Part shown: piece after piece, positions 18,912 through 27,694 of the stretch
How positions within the stretch are numbered: position 1 is the first letter of the stretch
Layout: each line of letters opens with the position of its first letter
Assembly (NCBI GenBank): GCA_002748735.1
Contig: PDTC01000019.1
Location: 20,470 to 84,469, forward strand
DNA from: Desulfobulbus propionicus
GTDB taxonomy: Bacteria; Desulfobacterota; Desulfobulbia; Desulfobulbales; Desulfobulbaceae
DNA length: 64,000 bases
Reading direction: 5' to 3'
Program-made: the position numbers and the translations under genes
Notes under the pieces: model-generated
What the model was told of the DNA's origin: nothing
Database searches by the model: none
The model's input: the letters and a program-made list of their open reading frames with translations, nothing else

Positions 18912-20359
18912 CAGAATCGAAAGTAAATAAAAGGGTTAAAACCAACAGAGATCAGCGTGCAAGCCCCGAGCAGAAGCAAAAGGACCGAGCAGAAAAACTG
19001 TCCGGTCATCAAAGCCAGAGGCCGCCTCTCGCTCCAGTTGCGTTGTTCAAAAAATCTGAGCCCCCGGTCCATTGGTAAAAAGGCAAAAAAGGCTGCGATC
19101 ACCAGAATAACGAACGAGTTACTGTCCAGATAATGAGGGCGTATGAGCAGAGACTCTACCGGGATCAGACCAAAAAGGGCCTTGTAGTAGAGAACGGCAG
19201 AGGGTAAATCTTCTGCCCGAAAAAGTACCCAGCCGAGCATCACCAGAACAAATGTCAAAGGTACGCCAATCAGTCGACCCAAACGTCTGGTGCCGGCCAG
19301 TGGGTTAACCTTGTCCAGGGAAAGGAACAGACCATGATAAGCACCCCACAGGATAAAGTTCCATGAGGCGCCATGCCAGACCCCTGAAAGCAGAAAAACG
19401 ACCCATAGATTACAGGCTGTCCGAACAGCACCCCGTCGGTTTCCGCCAAGGGGAAAATAGAGGTACTCGCGCATCCAGCTGGAAAGTGAAATATGCCACC
19501 TTCTCCAGAACTCGGTAAAACTGTGCGCAATGTAAGGGGTATTAAAATTCTCCGGAAACTCAAAGCCCATCATCTTCCCCAACCCAATTGCCATATCCGA
19601 ATAACCGGAAAAGTCATAATAGATCTGCAGGGAATAACAGAGCAGTCCCAGCCAGGCGCAGCCAACTTCCGGGAGACCGTGCCCGAAGGCAAAGGCCTGA
19701 TCAGCAACCTGCCCTAGGGTATTGGCAACAATAACCTTCTTTGCCAGACCCAGACAAAAACGCCAGATTCCCGACAACATCCGCTGACTGGTATGCAGTC
19801 GGCTGCGCAACTGATCAACAATATCGTGATAGCGCACGATAGGGCCGGCAATAAGTTGGGGGAACATGACCACATACAACAGATATTCATTGTAACTTCT
19901 GGCAGGGGGACTGACGCCACGATAGGTGTCTACCAGATAACTGAGCTTCTGGAAGGTAAAAAATGAAATACCAATGGGGAGGGCCACCTCACTCCAGGAG
20001 AAAGCCGAGTATCCAAACGCGCTGAACAGCTCCTCCAGTTCACCAATGAAAAAGTTAGCATATTTGAAATAGGCGAGGAGGGCGATATTCAACGACACAC
20101 CAAGAACCAGCAGGTTTCTCCTTCTTGCCACAATGACCCTGTCATATCCTTGCCGGTCATCGACAAAAAAAAGACTAAGGTAATAATCAATGGCCGCTGA
20201 CAGTAACAGCACGAATATAAATTTTGGTGCCCCCCACGCATAAAAGACCAAGCTCAGGACAAGCGCGACCACATTTCGGTACCGTGGCGGTGCCAGATAA
20301 TACGCCGCCAGGGCAACCGGCAAAAAATGGAAGAGAAAAATAATTGAGCTAAAAACCAT
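18911..20359 (-). CDS. AlgI-like MBOAT O-acyltransferase
   Basis: 482-residue polytopic membrane protein starting MVFSSIIFLFHFLPVALA. MBOAT hallmarks are FWRRWHISLSSWMREYLYFPLGGNR-type sequence in the middle and LLSGVWHGASWNFILWGAYHG with the second conserved His. It should move acetyl groups across the inner membrane for the AlgJ-like partner. No alginate polymerase or other sugar genes are adjacent, so the polymer is unknown. Confidence 0.9.
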   Translation of the reverse strand: MVFSSIIFLFHFLPVALAAYYLAPPRYRNVVALVLSLVFYAWGAPKFIFVLLLSAAIDYYLSLFFVDDRQGYDRVIVARRRNLLVLGVSLNIALLAYFKYANFFIGELEELFSAFGYSAFSWSEVALPIGISFFTFQKLSYLVDTYRGVSPPARSYNEYLLYVVMFPQLIAGPIVRYHDIVDQLRSRLHTSQRMLSGIWRFCLGLAKKVIVANTLGQVADQAFAFGHGLPEVGCAWLGLLCYSLQIYYDFSGYSDMAIGLGKMMGFEFPENFNTPYIAHSFTEFWRRWHISLSSWMREYLYFPLGGNRRGAVRTACNLWVVFLLSGVWHGASWNFILWGAYHGLFLSLDKVNPLAGTRRLGRLIGVPLTFVLVMLGWVLFRAEDLPSAVLYYKALFGLIPVESLLIRPHYLDSNSFVILVIAAFFAFLPMDRGLRFFEQRNWSERRPLALMTGQFFCSVLLLLLGACTLISVGFNPFIYFRF

Positions 20360-20966
20360 AATACTTTCTCCCCGGGAAATATCCGGCAGAGACGCACAAC
20401 TTTTGCTGTATACGTTATCTGGAGAACCAGGCTATGCCAAGTTGAAAAAAACGCATTGTTATTGAGCAGCCAAAGGGTAAAAGACCTCTTTTTTACCGTC
20501 AATGGGTTAATAGTTCCGAGGCAGAAGCTGTCACCGCATTCTTTTCTTCTCCCATCTCCTCTCCCGACAAAGTCACTCACATGAGCGGATATTTTCCATC
20601 CTCATAACTCTCAGTGTGTTTTGACATATCAACCAAAAGAAGGACGGAGACGGGCCCACGATCAATAACAAACATGGTCCTAACAATCCAACATTTTCCA
20701 TAACGATCAAGCTGAGGCAATGAACCGAGGCGCTGCTTCGGCGCTCATCTTTCCCGGCCACAAAGAATGGCAGGGCTGGCAAGAACAACTCTGCCACAAG
20801 AACATTGACAGACAACAGGCCTGTATGTATCAGTACACGAGAACTCAAGATCACGTAACCTCGTCCTCTCCTCTATAGCTCACTCCACGATGAACCAAAA
20901 GAGGATAGACAAGGCTGAACGTCAGGGTGGCACCCCTGGCATAACCCACATCAGGGGCAATGTAGC
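20360..20966. other. 607-base intergenic region with a doubtful small hydrophobic ORF
   Basis: The only candidate is a minus-strand frame at 20573-20854: 93 residues, GTG start with GAGG close upstream, two hydrophobic stretches. It matches no family I know and has unremarkable composition. I leave it uncalled. The divergent ends probably hold promoters for the MBOAT gene and the DUF2892 gene. Confidence 0.3.
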
Positions 20967-21182
20967 ATGATTATCACCGACTGGATTCACACCATCGCAG
21001 GTACCTTCATTCTTGTCAGCTTGGCTCTGGGGGTCGATTGCGGCGGCAATCCCTTCTATGTCAGTTCATATTTCCTCTTTTTCACCGCCTTTGTTGGTGC
21101 CAATCTTTTCCAGTTCGGCCTTACCAAGTTCTGTCCGATCGGACTTGTCCTGAAGAAGCTGGGGGTTCCTGAAACCCGGTAG
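20967..21182 (+). CDS. DUF2892 small inner-membrane protein
   Basis: 71 residues. WIHTIAGTFILVSLALGV and YFLFFTAFVGANLFQFGLTK are two membrane helices, followed by FCPIGLVLKKLGV, the Cys-Pro tail typical of DUF2892 (the membrane domain of YgaP-like rhodaneses). In this family the protein often accompanies sulfurtransferases, but none is adjacent here. A GGGG stretch lies upstream of the ATG. It is apparently monocistronic. Confidence 0.8.
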   Translation: MIITDWIHTIAGTFILVSLALGVDCGGNPFYVSSYFLFFTAFVGANLFQFGLTKFCPIGLVLKKLGVPETR

Positions 21183-21429
21183 AGAATATACACGTAACGT
21201 TACGACAACAGCTTCTTATCATTCTCAAAAAGTGGGTTCCATGGCTAACGAGAAAAAAATCGAACAGTGACCATGGGGCAAAGATAAAGCAAACAAGCCT
21301 CTATTGAGCAAAAGAAAAAAATAGTACTTATCTATAAAGAGTCATAATTTTATTCGAGGACATATAGGACATGTATGCAGTGTAAGTTTTTTGTGCCAAC
21401 AAAAAAATACACCATTACCAACAATGCGC

Positions 21430-21661
21430 AGATTCATGATAAAGGTGGCGAGCTTGTGTAGTCAATTTCTCCATCATGCTCCCCTTACCGAAGTTACCCA
21501 TCAGGGTACCAAGCAGCAGGTCAAGTGGAAAAAAAGATTTTACTTGCTGGACTCAGATGATCGCGAAGTTGTTCTATCACCTGGTTCACGCTGATTCTCT
21601 TGGGAAAAGCAGTGATGTTCTCCAATGCTACCAAGACAAGATATGCAATCCTGCGTATTAG
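21430..21661 (+). pseudogene. IS4-family transposase N-terminal remnant, frameshifted
   Basis: In one frame VASLCSQFLHHAP resembles the start of DUF4372-type IS4 transposases. After a shift near 21530 the next frame reads FTCWTQMIAKLFYHLVHADSL and DVLQCYQDKI, matching the following FSCWDQF...QLAHADSLREI...GLQ region of that family. No downstream catalytic part exists. It is decayed debris just upstream of the OmpA-type gene. Confidence 0.5.
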
Positions 21662-21695
21662 CAAATCACTTATTAATATGGAGTAAAAAGAGACC

Positions 21696-22703
21696 ATGAA
21701 AACAATATGTTTATTGACTGTATACCTACTTTCAATGGCTATGGCAGCGGGGAACATCTTTGCAGATCAGCCTGAAACCGTCAATGTTCAGAAAAAAGAA
21801 GTCAATATCTTAGGGGAAGGGAGTTCTATTAATCTAGAAAACTCGAATGTCAACATCCAAAGTCCCTTTGGGGCAATTAACATAAAAAACCCAGATTCAA
21901 ATATTACTAAAAGCTTATCCCCAGAAGAGGAAGTTTCTGCAGAAAATGGTGGGTTCATCAACGGGGAGTTAATTAGCATCAACTTCAGCAACCAGAACCT
22001 TGCCGGAAAAAGCTTTGTCAATGCTGAGATTGTTAATTGTAATTTTACCGGCGCAGATCTTACCGGCGCAGATTTTTCAGGGGCTGATATTATTAATTCA
22101 AATTTCAACTATGCTATTTTGACCAACAGTGTCTTTATCAATGCGACTATAACCGGCAGTAATATATCATTTGCCGACCTTACAAATGCTGATCTTACCA
22201 ATGCCGATATCGACAATGTTGTAAAAAATGGAATAATTCTTACTGGAGCTACCCTGACAAACGTTGACATGGATGAATTCATTGAAAATGAATATAGCAG
22301 GAAGACTTTTTATCAATCTCAGGATATCATAAATGCCCTCGCACTGGAAGATTCTCCCGAAGCAAGAATTGATCTCAATGTAAATTTTGCTTTTGACTCA
22401 GACCAGCTTACAGCTTCCGGCAAAAAACAGGTCGCTGAAATTGCAAAAGCTCTTAATACACCATCTCTTCAGGCTGACAGATTCTTACTTGAGGGGCATA
22501 CAGACGGGGTAGGAAGCGAGGCCTACAATATTGACCTCTCGATGCGCAGGGCCTTAACAGTATCCCATACGTTGCAAAACGAATATGGGGTCAAGGTTGA
22601 GATGAGAACAAAAGGTTATGGCGAGACAAGGCCAGTTGCGACAAACGAAACAGAGGCTGGGCGAGCAGTAAACAGACGGGTTTCCCTTGTTAGGCTAAAA
22701 TAG
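21696..22703 (+). CDS. Exported pentapeptide-repeat protein with C-terminal OmpA peptidoglycan-binding domain
   Basis: 335 residues. Signal peptide at residues 1-23 (cleavage after NIFA). A region of N-x-x/S-x-x strands (about 25-70) is followed by pentapeptide repeats (about 95-190) of the A(D/N)LTxA(D) type, such as GADLTGADFSGADI and ADLTNADLTNADI. The OmpA/MotB domain (about 225-335) has NFAFDSDQLT, LEGHTDGVGSEAYN and NRRVSLVRLK. It probably stays in the periplasm bound to peptidoglycan, with the beta-helix displayed. Codon use is more AT-rich than neighbouring genes, and an IS remnant sits just upstream. Confidence 0.85.
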   Translation: MKTICLLTVYLLSMAMAAGNIFADQPETVNVQKKEVNILGEGSSINLENSNVNIQSPFGAINIKNPDSNITKSLSPEEEVSAENGGFINGELISINFSNQNLAGKSFVNAEIVNCNFTGADLTGADFSGADIINSNFNYAILTNSVFINATITGSNISFADLTNADLTNADIDNVVKNGIILTGATLTNVDMDEFIENEYSRKTFYQSQDIINALALEDSPEARIDLNVNFAFDSDQLTASGKKQVAEIAKALNTPSLQADRFLLEGHTDGVGSEAYNIDLSMRRALTVSHTLQNEYGVKVEMRTKGYGETRPVATNETEAGRAVNRRVSLVRLK

Positions 22704-22752
22704 GGATAACCTCCGGGAACTGTTTTGTGTTTCGCCGCATTAACGACAGGTT

Positions 22753-22774
22753 AGGAAGGGTAGGTCTCCTTCCT
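22753..22774 (+). terminator. Possible weak terminator after the OmpA-type gene
   Basis: AGGAAGG and CCTTCCT pair across an 8-base loop 50 bases past the stop. The following ATTCATTT is only partly T-rich, so termination strength is doubtful. Confidence 0.35.
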
Positions 22775-23555
22775 ATTCATTTACCTCTGTTAATTTTTCA
22801 TTTTTTACCCTTCCTACACCTCTTTTAATCACGGGGAAGGAAACATCACCAGTTCTCGAAAAACAACGATGTGGCGGTCGGTTCCCCTAGAATCATGACC
22901 TTAGGCCCATTTGGCAAAAGGAAAAGGGCTTCTAAATCAAGGCGCGGTCCGCATTATAGCCAGGGCTGGTTTTGTGCCAAGGCGTTTTCAGGCTTTTTCT
23001 TGAACAGAAAGAGCACCCAGGGAAGATCCTCGCTCCTTCTCAGAAGGGCGTCACCCTCTCCGGCAGCAAAGAGATTGCTGACGCTTTTACCATCGCTCAT
23101 ACTAAACCGGCAGGCCATGATGGTTGTAGCTCAGCTTGGCAAGGCAAAAACAGGCGGCGAATAGTATATGGGACAGGTTGCCGAAACCGGTTGCAGCAAC
23201 ATGGAATATACAGACGGAATTATCTGCGTTAGCCCTGGATATATACCGCCATTACAACTCACCGCACCGGGAACGCGATTTTATTTTTGTTGATCTTAAC
23301 AAAGCCTTTTTACAAGGTAAATTTACTTTTTGGGACTGACACCTAATCTTTCATGCCACGAACGTCTTTTCAGCATGGCTTGTCAATCCACCCCACCGGA
23401 CACGCACCTCTCTTATCTTATTGTTTTTTTAAAAAAATTCTCTCCAAAGGGTGGCCATGTTATTTTTTTATTGTCCCGCTGAGTAAGGCGTCATATAATA
23501 TAAAACGAAGTGTCACTTGGTTGTCATACCGAACCGCACCCTGGATGAGAAAAAT
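22775..23555. other. 780-base region with no recognisable gene
   Basis: Several short overlapping frames (22871-23339) read partly protein-like, for example a frame ending FIFVDLNKAFLQGKFTFWD. None has a ribosome site or a recognisable domain, and frames shift. It may be a decayed gene. The last 100 bases upstream of 23556 are AT-rich and could hold a promoter. Confidence 0.35.
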
Positions 23556-24239
23556 ATGCTCCTGCTCCGGCATCAGATACTTTTCACGATAGTACTGCTG
23601 GCTCTACCACTGTCCACGATGGCAGAGGAAGAGAGGCTCGACGAGAGGAGTCCGGCCTGGGACCGTACGGTAAATAGCCTGCTAGTAACGTCGATGTATG
23701 GAATTCCCAAAACTGCTGCAGACGGATTCTCTCTACATCTGAGTGGCACAGGTGATTTCTCTCAGGAAACCATTGCCCCCAAAGCATATCTGAAAGACCA
23801 GTCTATCACCTTCAGCTACGATGGTTCCGCCGGGCTGCTGGGTTTTTCTACGGGCTACATTCTCACCTCCGAACCATCTCAGGACACCCCTGGCACGGTC
23901 TTTCTGGGCATTAACGAGTTACCTTTCAATGATTTCAGCCCCAAATGCTCGTGGTACATGGCCTTCGGTCTCTCCAGCTCCTACCAGGTGGACGAATTGC
24001 TCAACTTTGGTTTTGACTCGACCCTCATACTCAAGAATGATCCTTTTTCCACCAATGAAGGGCGCGCATTTTCTATGCTGTTCAATATACCGGTAAATTA
24101 TAATAACTATCTCACCATCACGCCGCAATTCCAGTGGACCCGAAACTTCCCGGAACTACCACAAGGACTTTATCCGAATGAAGACGGATATACAAGAGAC
24201 AGCTTCTACGGCGGTGTTTCTCTTAGTTTTTCCTACTAA
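23556..24239 (+). CDS. Small outer-membrane beta-barrel protein
   Basis: 227 residues from ATG 23556. Signal peptide about residues 1-22 (LLLRHQILFTIVLLALPLSTMA). The mature part shows alternating hydrophobic strands (SITFSYDGSAGLLGFSTGYI, YMAFGLSSSYQVD, YLTITPQFQW) and ends in GVSLSFSY with a terminal aromatic residue, as expected for BAM-inserted barrels. I do not recognise the specific family. The upstream in-frame extension (MVVIPNRT) is rejected because it would bury the signal peptide. Confidence 0.65.
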   Translation: MLLLRHQILFTIVLLALPLSTMAEEERLDERSPAWDRTVNSLLVTSMYGIPKTAADGFSLHLSGTGDFSQETIAPKAYLKDQSITFSYDGSAGLLGFSTGYILTSEPSQDTPGTVFLGINELPFNDFSPKCSWYMAFGLSSSYQVDELLNFGFDSTLILKNDPFSTNEGRAFSMLFNIPVNYNNYLTITPQFQWTRNFPELPQGLYPNEDGYTRDSFYGGVSLSFSY

Positions 24240-24453
24240 CGACCACATGGATCATGGCAAAACATACGCGGCTCAACGTCTTTGAAAAAACAAAATATTG
24301 AGTGGCATTTCATATACATTCTCCAGATCCATTCAAGAGTTTCTCTCCTGTACAGCCTCTTCCCCCCTTCCAAGAACTCATTTTTCGAGTATAGTAGCTG
24401 GAGTATTGCTTATCCTTTTTCCTCGATGATGACCCAGGAGCCTTACTGATTCA

Positions 24454-26151
24454 ATGAATATCCATACGTTTCTCCGCCATCGGATGCCTCGTTTTCTCCT
24501 CAGTCGTATCAAACTGTCGAGTTTTTTCTGTCTGCTGATCTTTGCCTTTTCCTGTCCCGTTTCGGCCACGGATCAACAGCAGTCGCCGACTACCATGCTC
24601 TTCTTGCCATTCACGGTTGACCTTCCCCCCGCTTATGCGCACCTGCACACCGGCTTGCCGGAAATGCTCGCCAGCCGGATGACGGCCCGAACGGGAATCC
24701 GCCCGATCTATCAAAAGAAGACTCCCAAATCGAGCAAAACCACACTGGCGAACGACGATTTCGCTCAACTTACCAAAAAAATTCAAGCTGTAGGCGCCAA
24801 TTATGTGGCCTTAGGGTCCATTAGCACCAAAGACCAGCAATACGAACTTACCGTACATGTTTTCCCTGGAGTCACAGGTGCACAGGCAACGTTTTTCACA
24901 ACAGAAGTCAATACGATAGATGAAATTATGGATGGTGTTGATAGGCTAAGCTGGGATATTGCCGAAGCCTTATTCGACAAAAAACGCCCTGCACCTGTAC
25001 ACGCCGAATCGACCAAGAGCGGTATAGCCGCTTTTCAAACTGACCACCCGGAAAAAGCTTACCTGGAAGGCCTTTTCAGCAGTACCACTGTTGCTGGCCT
25101 TGAAAACAACGATAATTTCACCCTGATCAACAGTCTCTCCAGCCGACGTCTGGATTTTGACGCCGTAGACATGACAATAACTGACCTGGATAGTGATGGA
25201 AGCACAGAAATTATCCTGGCCGGGACCTCTGAACTCAAGCTGTACCAGTTCAACGGCGAGTACTTCCAGCACAAGTCTACCATCGAGCTGCCTGCATATC
25301 TGAGCGTCCACGCGATAACAGTAGCGGACATCAATGGTAACGGTTTTCCGGAGATCTATGTTTCTGCCAACAATCGCAACCGTCCCTCTTCCCTCCTCCT
25401 GGAATGGGATGGCAACACGCTGAAGATGCGCAAAATATCCATACCATTCTACCTGCGAGCCACCAAGATTCCAGGAAAAGCCCCCTATCTGGTCGGCCAA
25501 GCCCCATCTCAAAAAACACCTGCTGGCGGCAAGATATACGCCATGGAGTTAAGCGAACAAGGGACACTACGTAAAAAAGAACAGCTCCATATTCCCGAGG
25601 GGCTCAATCTTTTCGACTTTGTCCGTGCCGACATCACCGGAGACGGTTCTTCTGAACTGATTTTCATTGATGCCAATAATTTTCTCGGTGTATCTACACT
25701 CAATGGCACGTTACTCTGGCGAAGCAGCGTCAAGTACGGGGCGAGCTGTAATTACTTTGGCACAAAATCAACCATGGCACTGAAAGAAGACAGGACATAC
25801 ATCCCCACGCGGATAGTCATCCATGACATTAACCATGATGGCACGGCAGACGTGCTCATTGGCCGTAACCGCTTGGAACGCGTCAAGTATATGCAACAGA
25901 TCCGCTACTGGAAAGGCAGTTCACTGGCCGCGCTCACCTGGAAGGACAGCCGCCTTATTCCCCTCTGGGAAACTCGTCAGCGTAACGGATATATTGCTGG
26001 GTATGGGATTGAAGATAAAAACGAACAGGCCCTCTCCCTCTTTTTTACCGACGGTGTCGGTGACACCCTGTTTTCGTCTCTCTTCCCCGGTGCAGACCCC
26101 CTGACACTCCATCAGTATCTGCTGCATGTCAACGCGGCAGAAAAAAAATAG
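24454..26151 (+). CDS. Exported FG-GAP/VCBS-repeat protein with CsgG/TolB-like N-domain
   Basis: 565 residues. Signal segment about residues 18-38 (FFCLLIFAFSCPVSA). Residues about 45-180 (MLFLPFTVDLP, GANYVALGSI, a final LSWDIAEALF) resemble the CsgG/TolB/FlgT-type domain of envelope-associated proteins. The C-terminal two-thirds holds FG-GAP/VCBS repeats with calcium-type loops: DLDSDGSTEI, DINGNGFPEI, DITGDGSSEL and DINHDGTADV. It is probably a periplasmic or surface seven-blade-type propeller. Function is unknown. Confidence 0.72.
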   Translation: MNIHTFLRHRMPRFLLSRIKLSSFFCLLIFAFSCPVSATDQQQSPTTMLFLPFTVDLPPAYAHLHTGLPEMLASRMTARTGIRPIYQKKTPKSSKTTLANDDFAQLTKKIQAVGANYVALGSISTKDQQYELTVHVFPGVTGAQATFFTTEVNTIDEIMDGVDRLSWDIAEALFDKKRPAPVHAESTKSGIAAFQTDHPEKAYLEGLFSSTTVAGLENNDNFTLINSLSSRRLDFDAVDMTITDLDSDGSTEIILAGTSELKLYQFNGEYFQHKSTIELPAYLSVHAITVADINGNGFPEIYVSANNRNRPSSLLLEWDGNTLKMRKISIPFYLRATKIPGKAPYLVGQAPSQKTPAGGKIYAMELSEQGTLRKKEQLHIPEGLNLFDFVRADITGDGSSELIFIDANNFLGVSTLNGTLLWRSSVKYGASCNYFGTKSTMALKEDRTYIPTRIVIHDINHDGTADVLIGRNRLERVKYMQQIRYWKGSSLAALTWKDSRLIPLWETRQRNGYIAGYGIEDKNEQALSLFFTDGVGDTLFSSLFPGADPLTLHQYLLHVNAAEKK

Positions 26152-26220
26152 AACAACTGGCCTGCCTGAACGACTGAACACCGCAGGTAAAAAAAATTAA
26201 ACCGCTTCAGTAAAAAAAAC

Positions 26221-26249
26221 TTGACAAGCCCGGAGCCAAATCGTATTTT
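26221..26249 (+). promoter_or_regulatory. Sigma-70-type promoter of the porin gene
   Basis: TTGACA at 26221-26226 and TATTTT at 26244-26249 are separated by 17 bases. It lies about 80 bases upstream of the porin start, fitting a strongly expressed outer-membrane protein. Confidence 0.75.
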
Positions 26250-26331
26250 TCCCACAGAATACATTTTTTTACTTTTCCTGTCTCCCGCCCGGGGGCAAGT
26301 TAACCAACATTATCTGACAAGGAGATCCAGA

Positions 26332-27570
26332 ATGAAGAAAGTACTTGCTACAGGAGCAGCCCTGATGATGACGGCGGCCGTTGCCTCCACTGCTGCTGCT
26401 GAGGTTAATTTCAAGGGTGACGGTCGTGCCCGTGCGTTCTACAACAGTGGGTACGACTTTGGTAACACCCTCCAGCCGGATGGCACCTATGACGTGCGCA
26501 ACTCCTTTGGCTGGAGCAGCCGTGTCCGTCTGCAGTTCGAAGGCAAGGCTGCTGGCGGCGCCAAGGCCGTAGCTCGTATCCGCCTCATCGATACCCAGTG
26601 GAGCGGTCCCGAAGACAAATCTCTTGACAAGAACATCTGGGCTGACAAGGCCTATATTTTCGTCCCCTTCGGCGAGACATGTTCCGCTGAGATGGGCTAC
26701 ACCCAGTTGACCGTTTCCCGTATGACTCTCGATGATGTTGATATCGCCGGTGGTAAATTTGCCTATAACGCAGGCGGCCTGACCGTTATGCCGTTCTTCG
26801 CGTGGGGCCGTGATGGAGATTACGCCCAGCCAGCAGACAGCGTAGGTGTTCCCAACGCTAACTGGGTTGACGACAATGACGCCTACGCAGTGGGCCTGTA
26901 TGTCGCCGGAGAGGCCGCTGACTGGACCATCGGTGCTGCAGCCTGGGCCGTAAACGATGACAACGTTGATTTTGTCGACTCCGCAACCGGTGAACTTCTC
27001 GAGATGAACGACGACGGTGGCTGGACAGGAACCATCTTTGTCGACGGTAAGATAGGGGCAATGACTGCTGCCGCTGAACTGGCCTTTGCTGATGCCGACT
27101 ACCTTAATTCCATGGATGACGGCATGGGCGGCTTTGTTGAGCTGGGCTTTGCTGCCGATGCCCTGGATGCTCATGTAACCTTTGCGTACACTGCTGACGG
27201 CTATGTTCCGGACGGCGATTTTGGCGATATCAGCGGCTGGCTGATGTTTGGTGGTGGTTCTGCCGTCAATGTCGTCGATTTTAACGGTGGCGACGATATC
27301 ATGGCTATTGGTGGCCATGTCAACTTTACTGCCAGCGACGCCCTGTCGTTCTTCGGCAACCTGGTTTACGCCACCTTTGACGCCAACGATAATGGTGGCA
27401 GCGGCCTTGACAATGTCTGGGAGGTTTCCGGTGGTCTCGGATACACCATCAGTGAAGGATGCACCTTTGATTTTGTTCTCGGTTATCTGAGCCCAAGCCT
27501 GGATGAGCAGGTGCATGGTAACGACGACGCTGCCTTTGGTGCAGCCGGAACCCTGAACGTTAAGTTCTAA
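26332..27570 (+). CDS. Major outer-membrane porin
   Basis: 412 residues from ATG 26332, with AAGGAG upstream. Signal peptide MKKVLATGAALMMTAAVAS ending AAA, then EVNFKGDGRARAFY and a long run of amphipathic strands rich in Gly, Asp and aromatic residues, ending GTLNVKF with a terminal Phe. This is the architecture of the porins common in Desulfobacterota. A strong promoter and a strong terminator flank it, so it is probably a single-gene, highly expressed unit. A longer frame begins at 26221 inside the promoter and is rejected. Confidence 0.88.
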   Translation: MKKVLATGAALMMTAAVASTAAAEVNFKGDGRARAFYNSGYDFGNTLQPDGTYDVRNSFGWSSRVRLQFEGKAAGGAKAVARIRLIDTQWSGPEDKSLDKNIWADKAYIFVPFGETCSAEMGYTQLTVSRMTLDDVDIAGGKFAYNAGGLTVMPFFAWGRDGDYAQPADSVGVPNANWVDDNDAYAVGLYVAGEAADWTIGAAAWAVNDDNVDFVDSATGELLEMNDDGGWTGTIFVDGKIGAMTAAAELAFADADYLNSMDDGMGGFVELGFAADALDAHVTFAYTADGYVPDGDFGDISGWLMFGGGSAVNVVDFNGGDDIMAIGGHVNFTASDALSFFGNLVYATFDANDNGGSGLDNVWEVSGGLGYTISEGCTFDFVLGYLSPSLDEQVHGNDDAAFGAAGTLNVKF

Positions 27571-27607
27571 GTATTCCGTGTAACACACACGTTGCAAATG
27601 AAAAAAA

Positions 27608-27641
27608 AATCGGAACCGCAAATGCGGTTCCGATTTTTTTT
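27608..27641 (+). terminator. Strong intrinsic terminator of the porin gene
   Basis: A 13-bp perfect stem (AATCGGAACCGCA / TGCGGTTCCGATT) with a 2-base minimal gap is followed by eight T's. An A-run precedes it, so it may also act on the convergent histidine kinase transcript. Confidence 0.92.
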
Positions 27642-27694
27642 GCCGTATTGAACAAACTTTTCTCCGCACACCTCCCTCTCTATAAAGACAACGA

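Noticed and set aside
20573-20854. 93-codon minus-strand hydrophobic ORF
   Set aside because: GTG start and a weak ribosome site only; no known family and no operon context.
20915-20945. TGGCAC...TGGC as a sigma-54 promoter before the DUF2892 gene
   Set aside because: The second element is TGGC at wrong spacing; no TTGC/TGC at -12.
23121-23145. tRNA-like 5' segment (GGTTGTAGCTCAGCTTGGC)
   Set aside because: It looks like the D-arm of a tRNA, but no anticodon arm, T-arm (GGTTC) or acceptor partner follows within 80 bases.
22871-23339. Overlapping small ORFs
   Set aside because: Frames shift, no start signals, no domain recognised; at most a decayed gene.
26269-27669. 466-codon minus-strand ORF opposite the porin
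   Set aside because: The plus strand has signal peptide, promoter and terminator of a porin; the antisense frame is rich in Val/Gly repeats expected from complementing porin codons.
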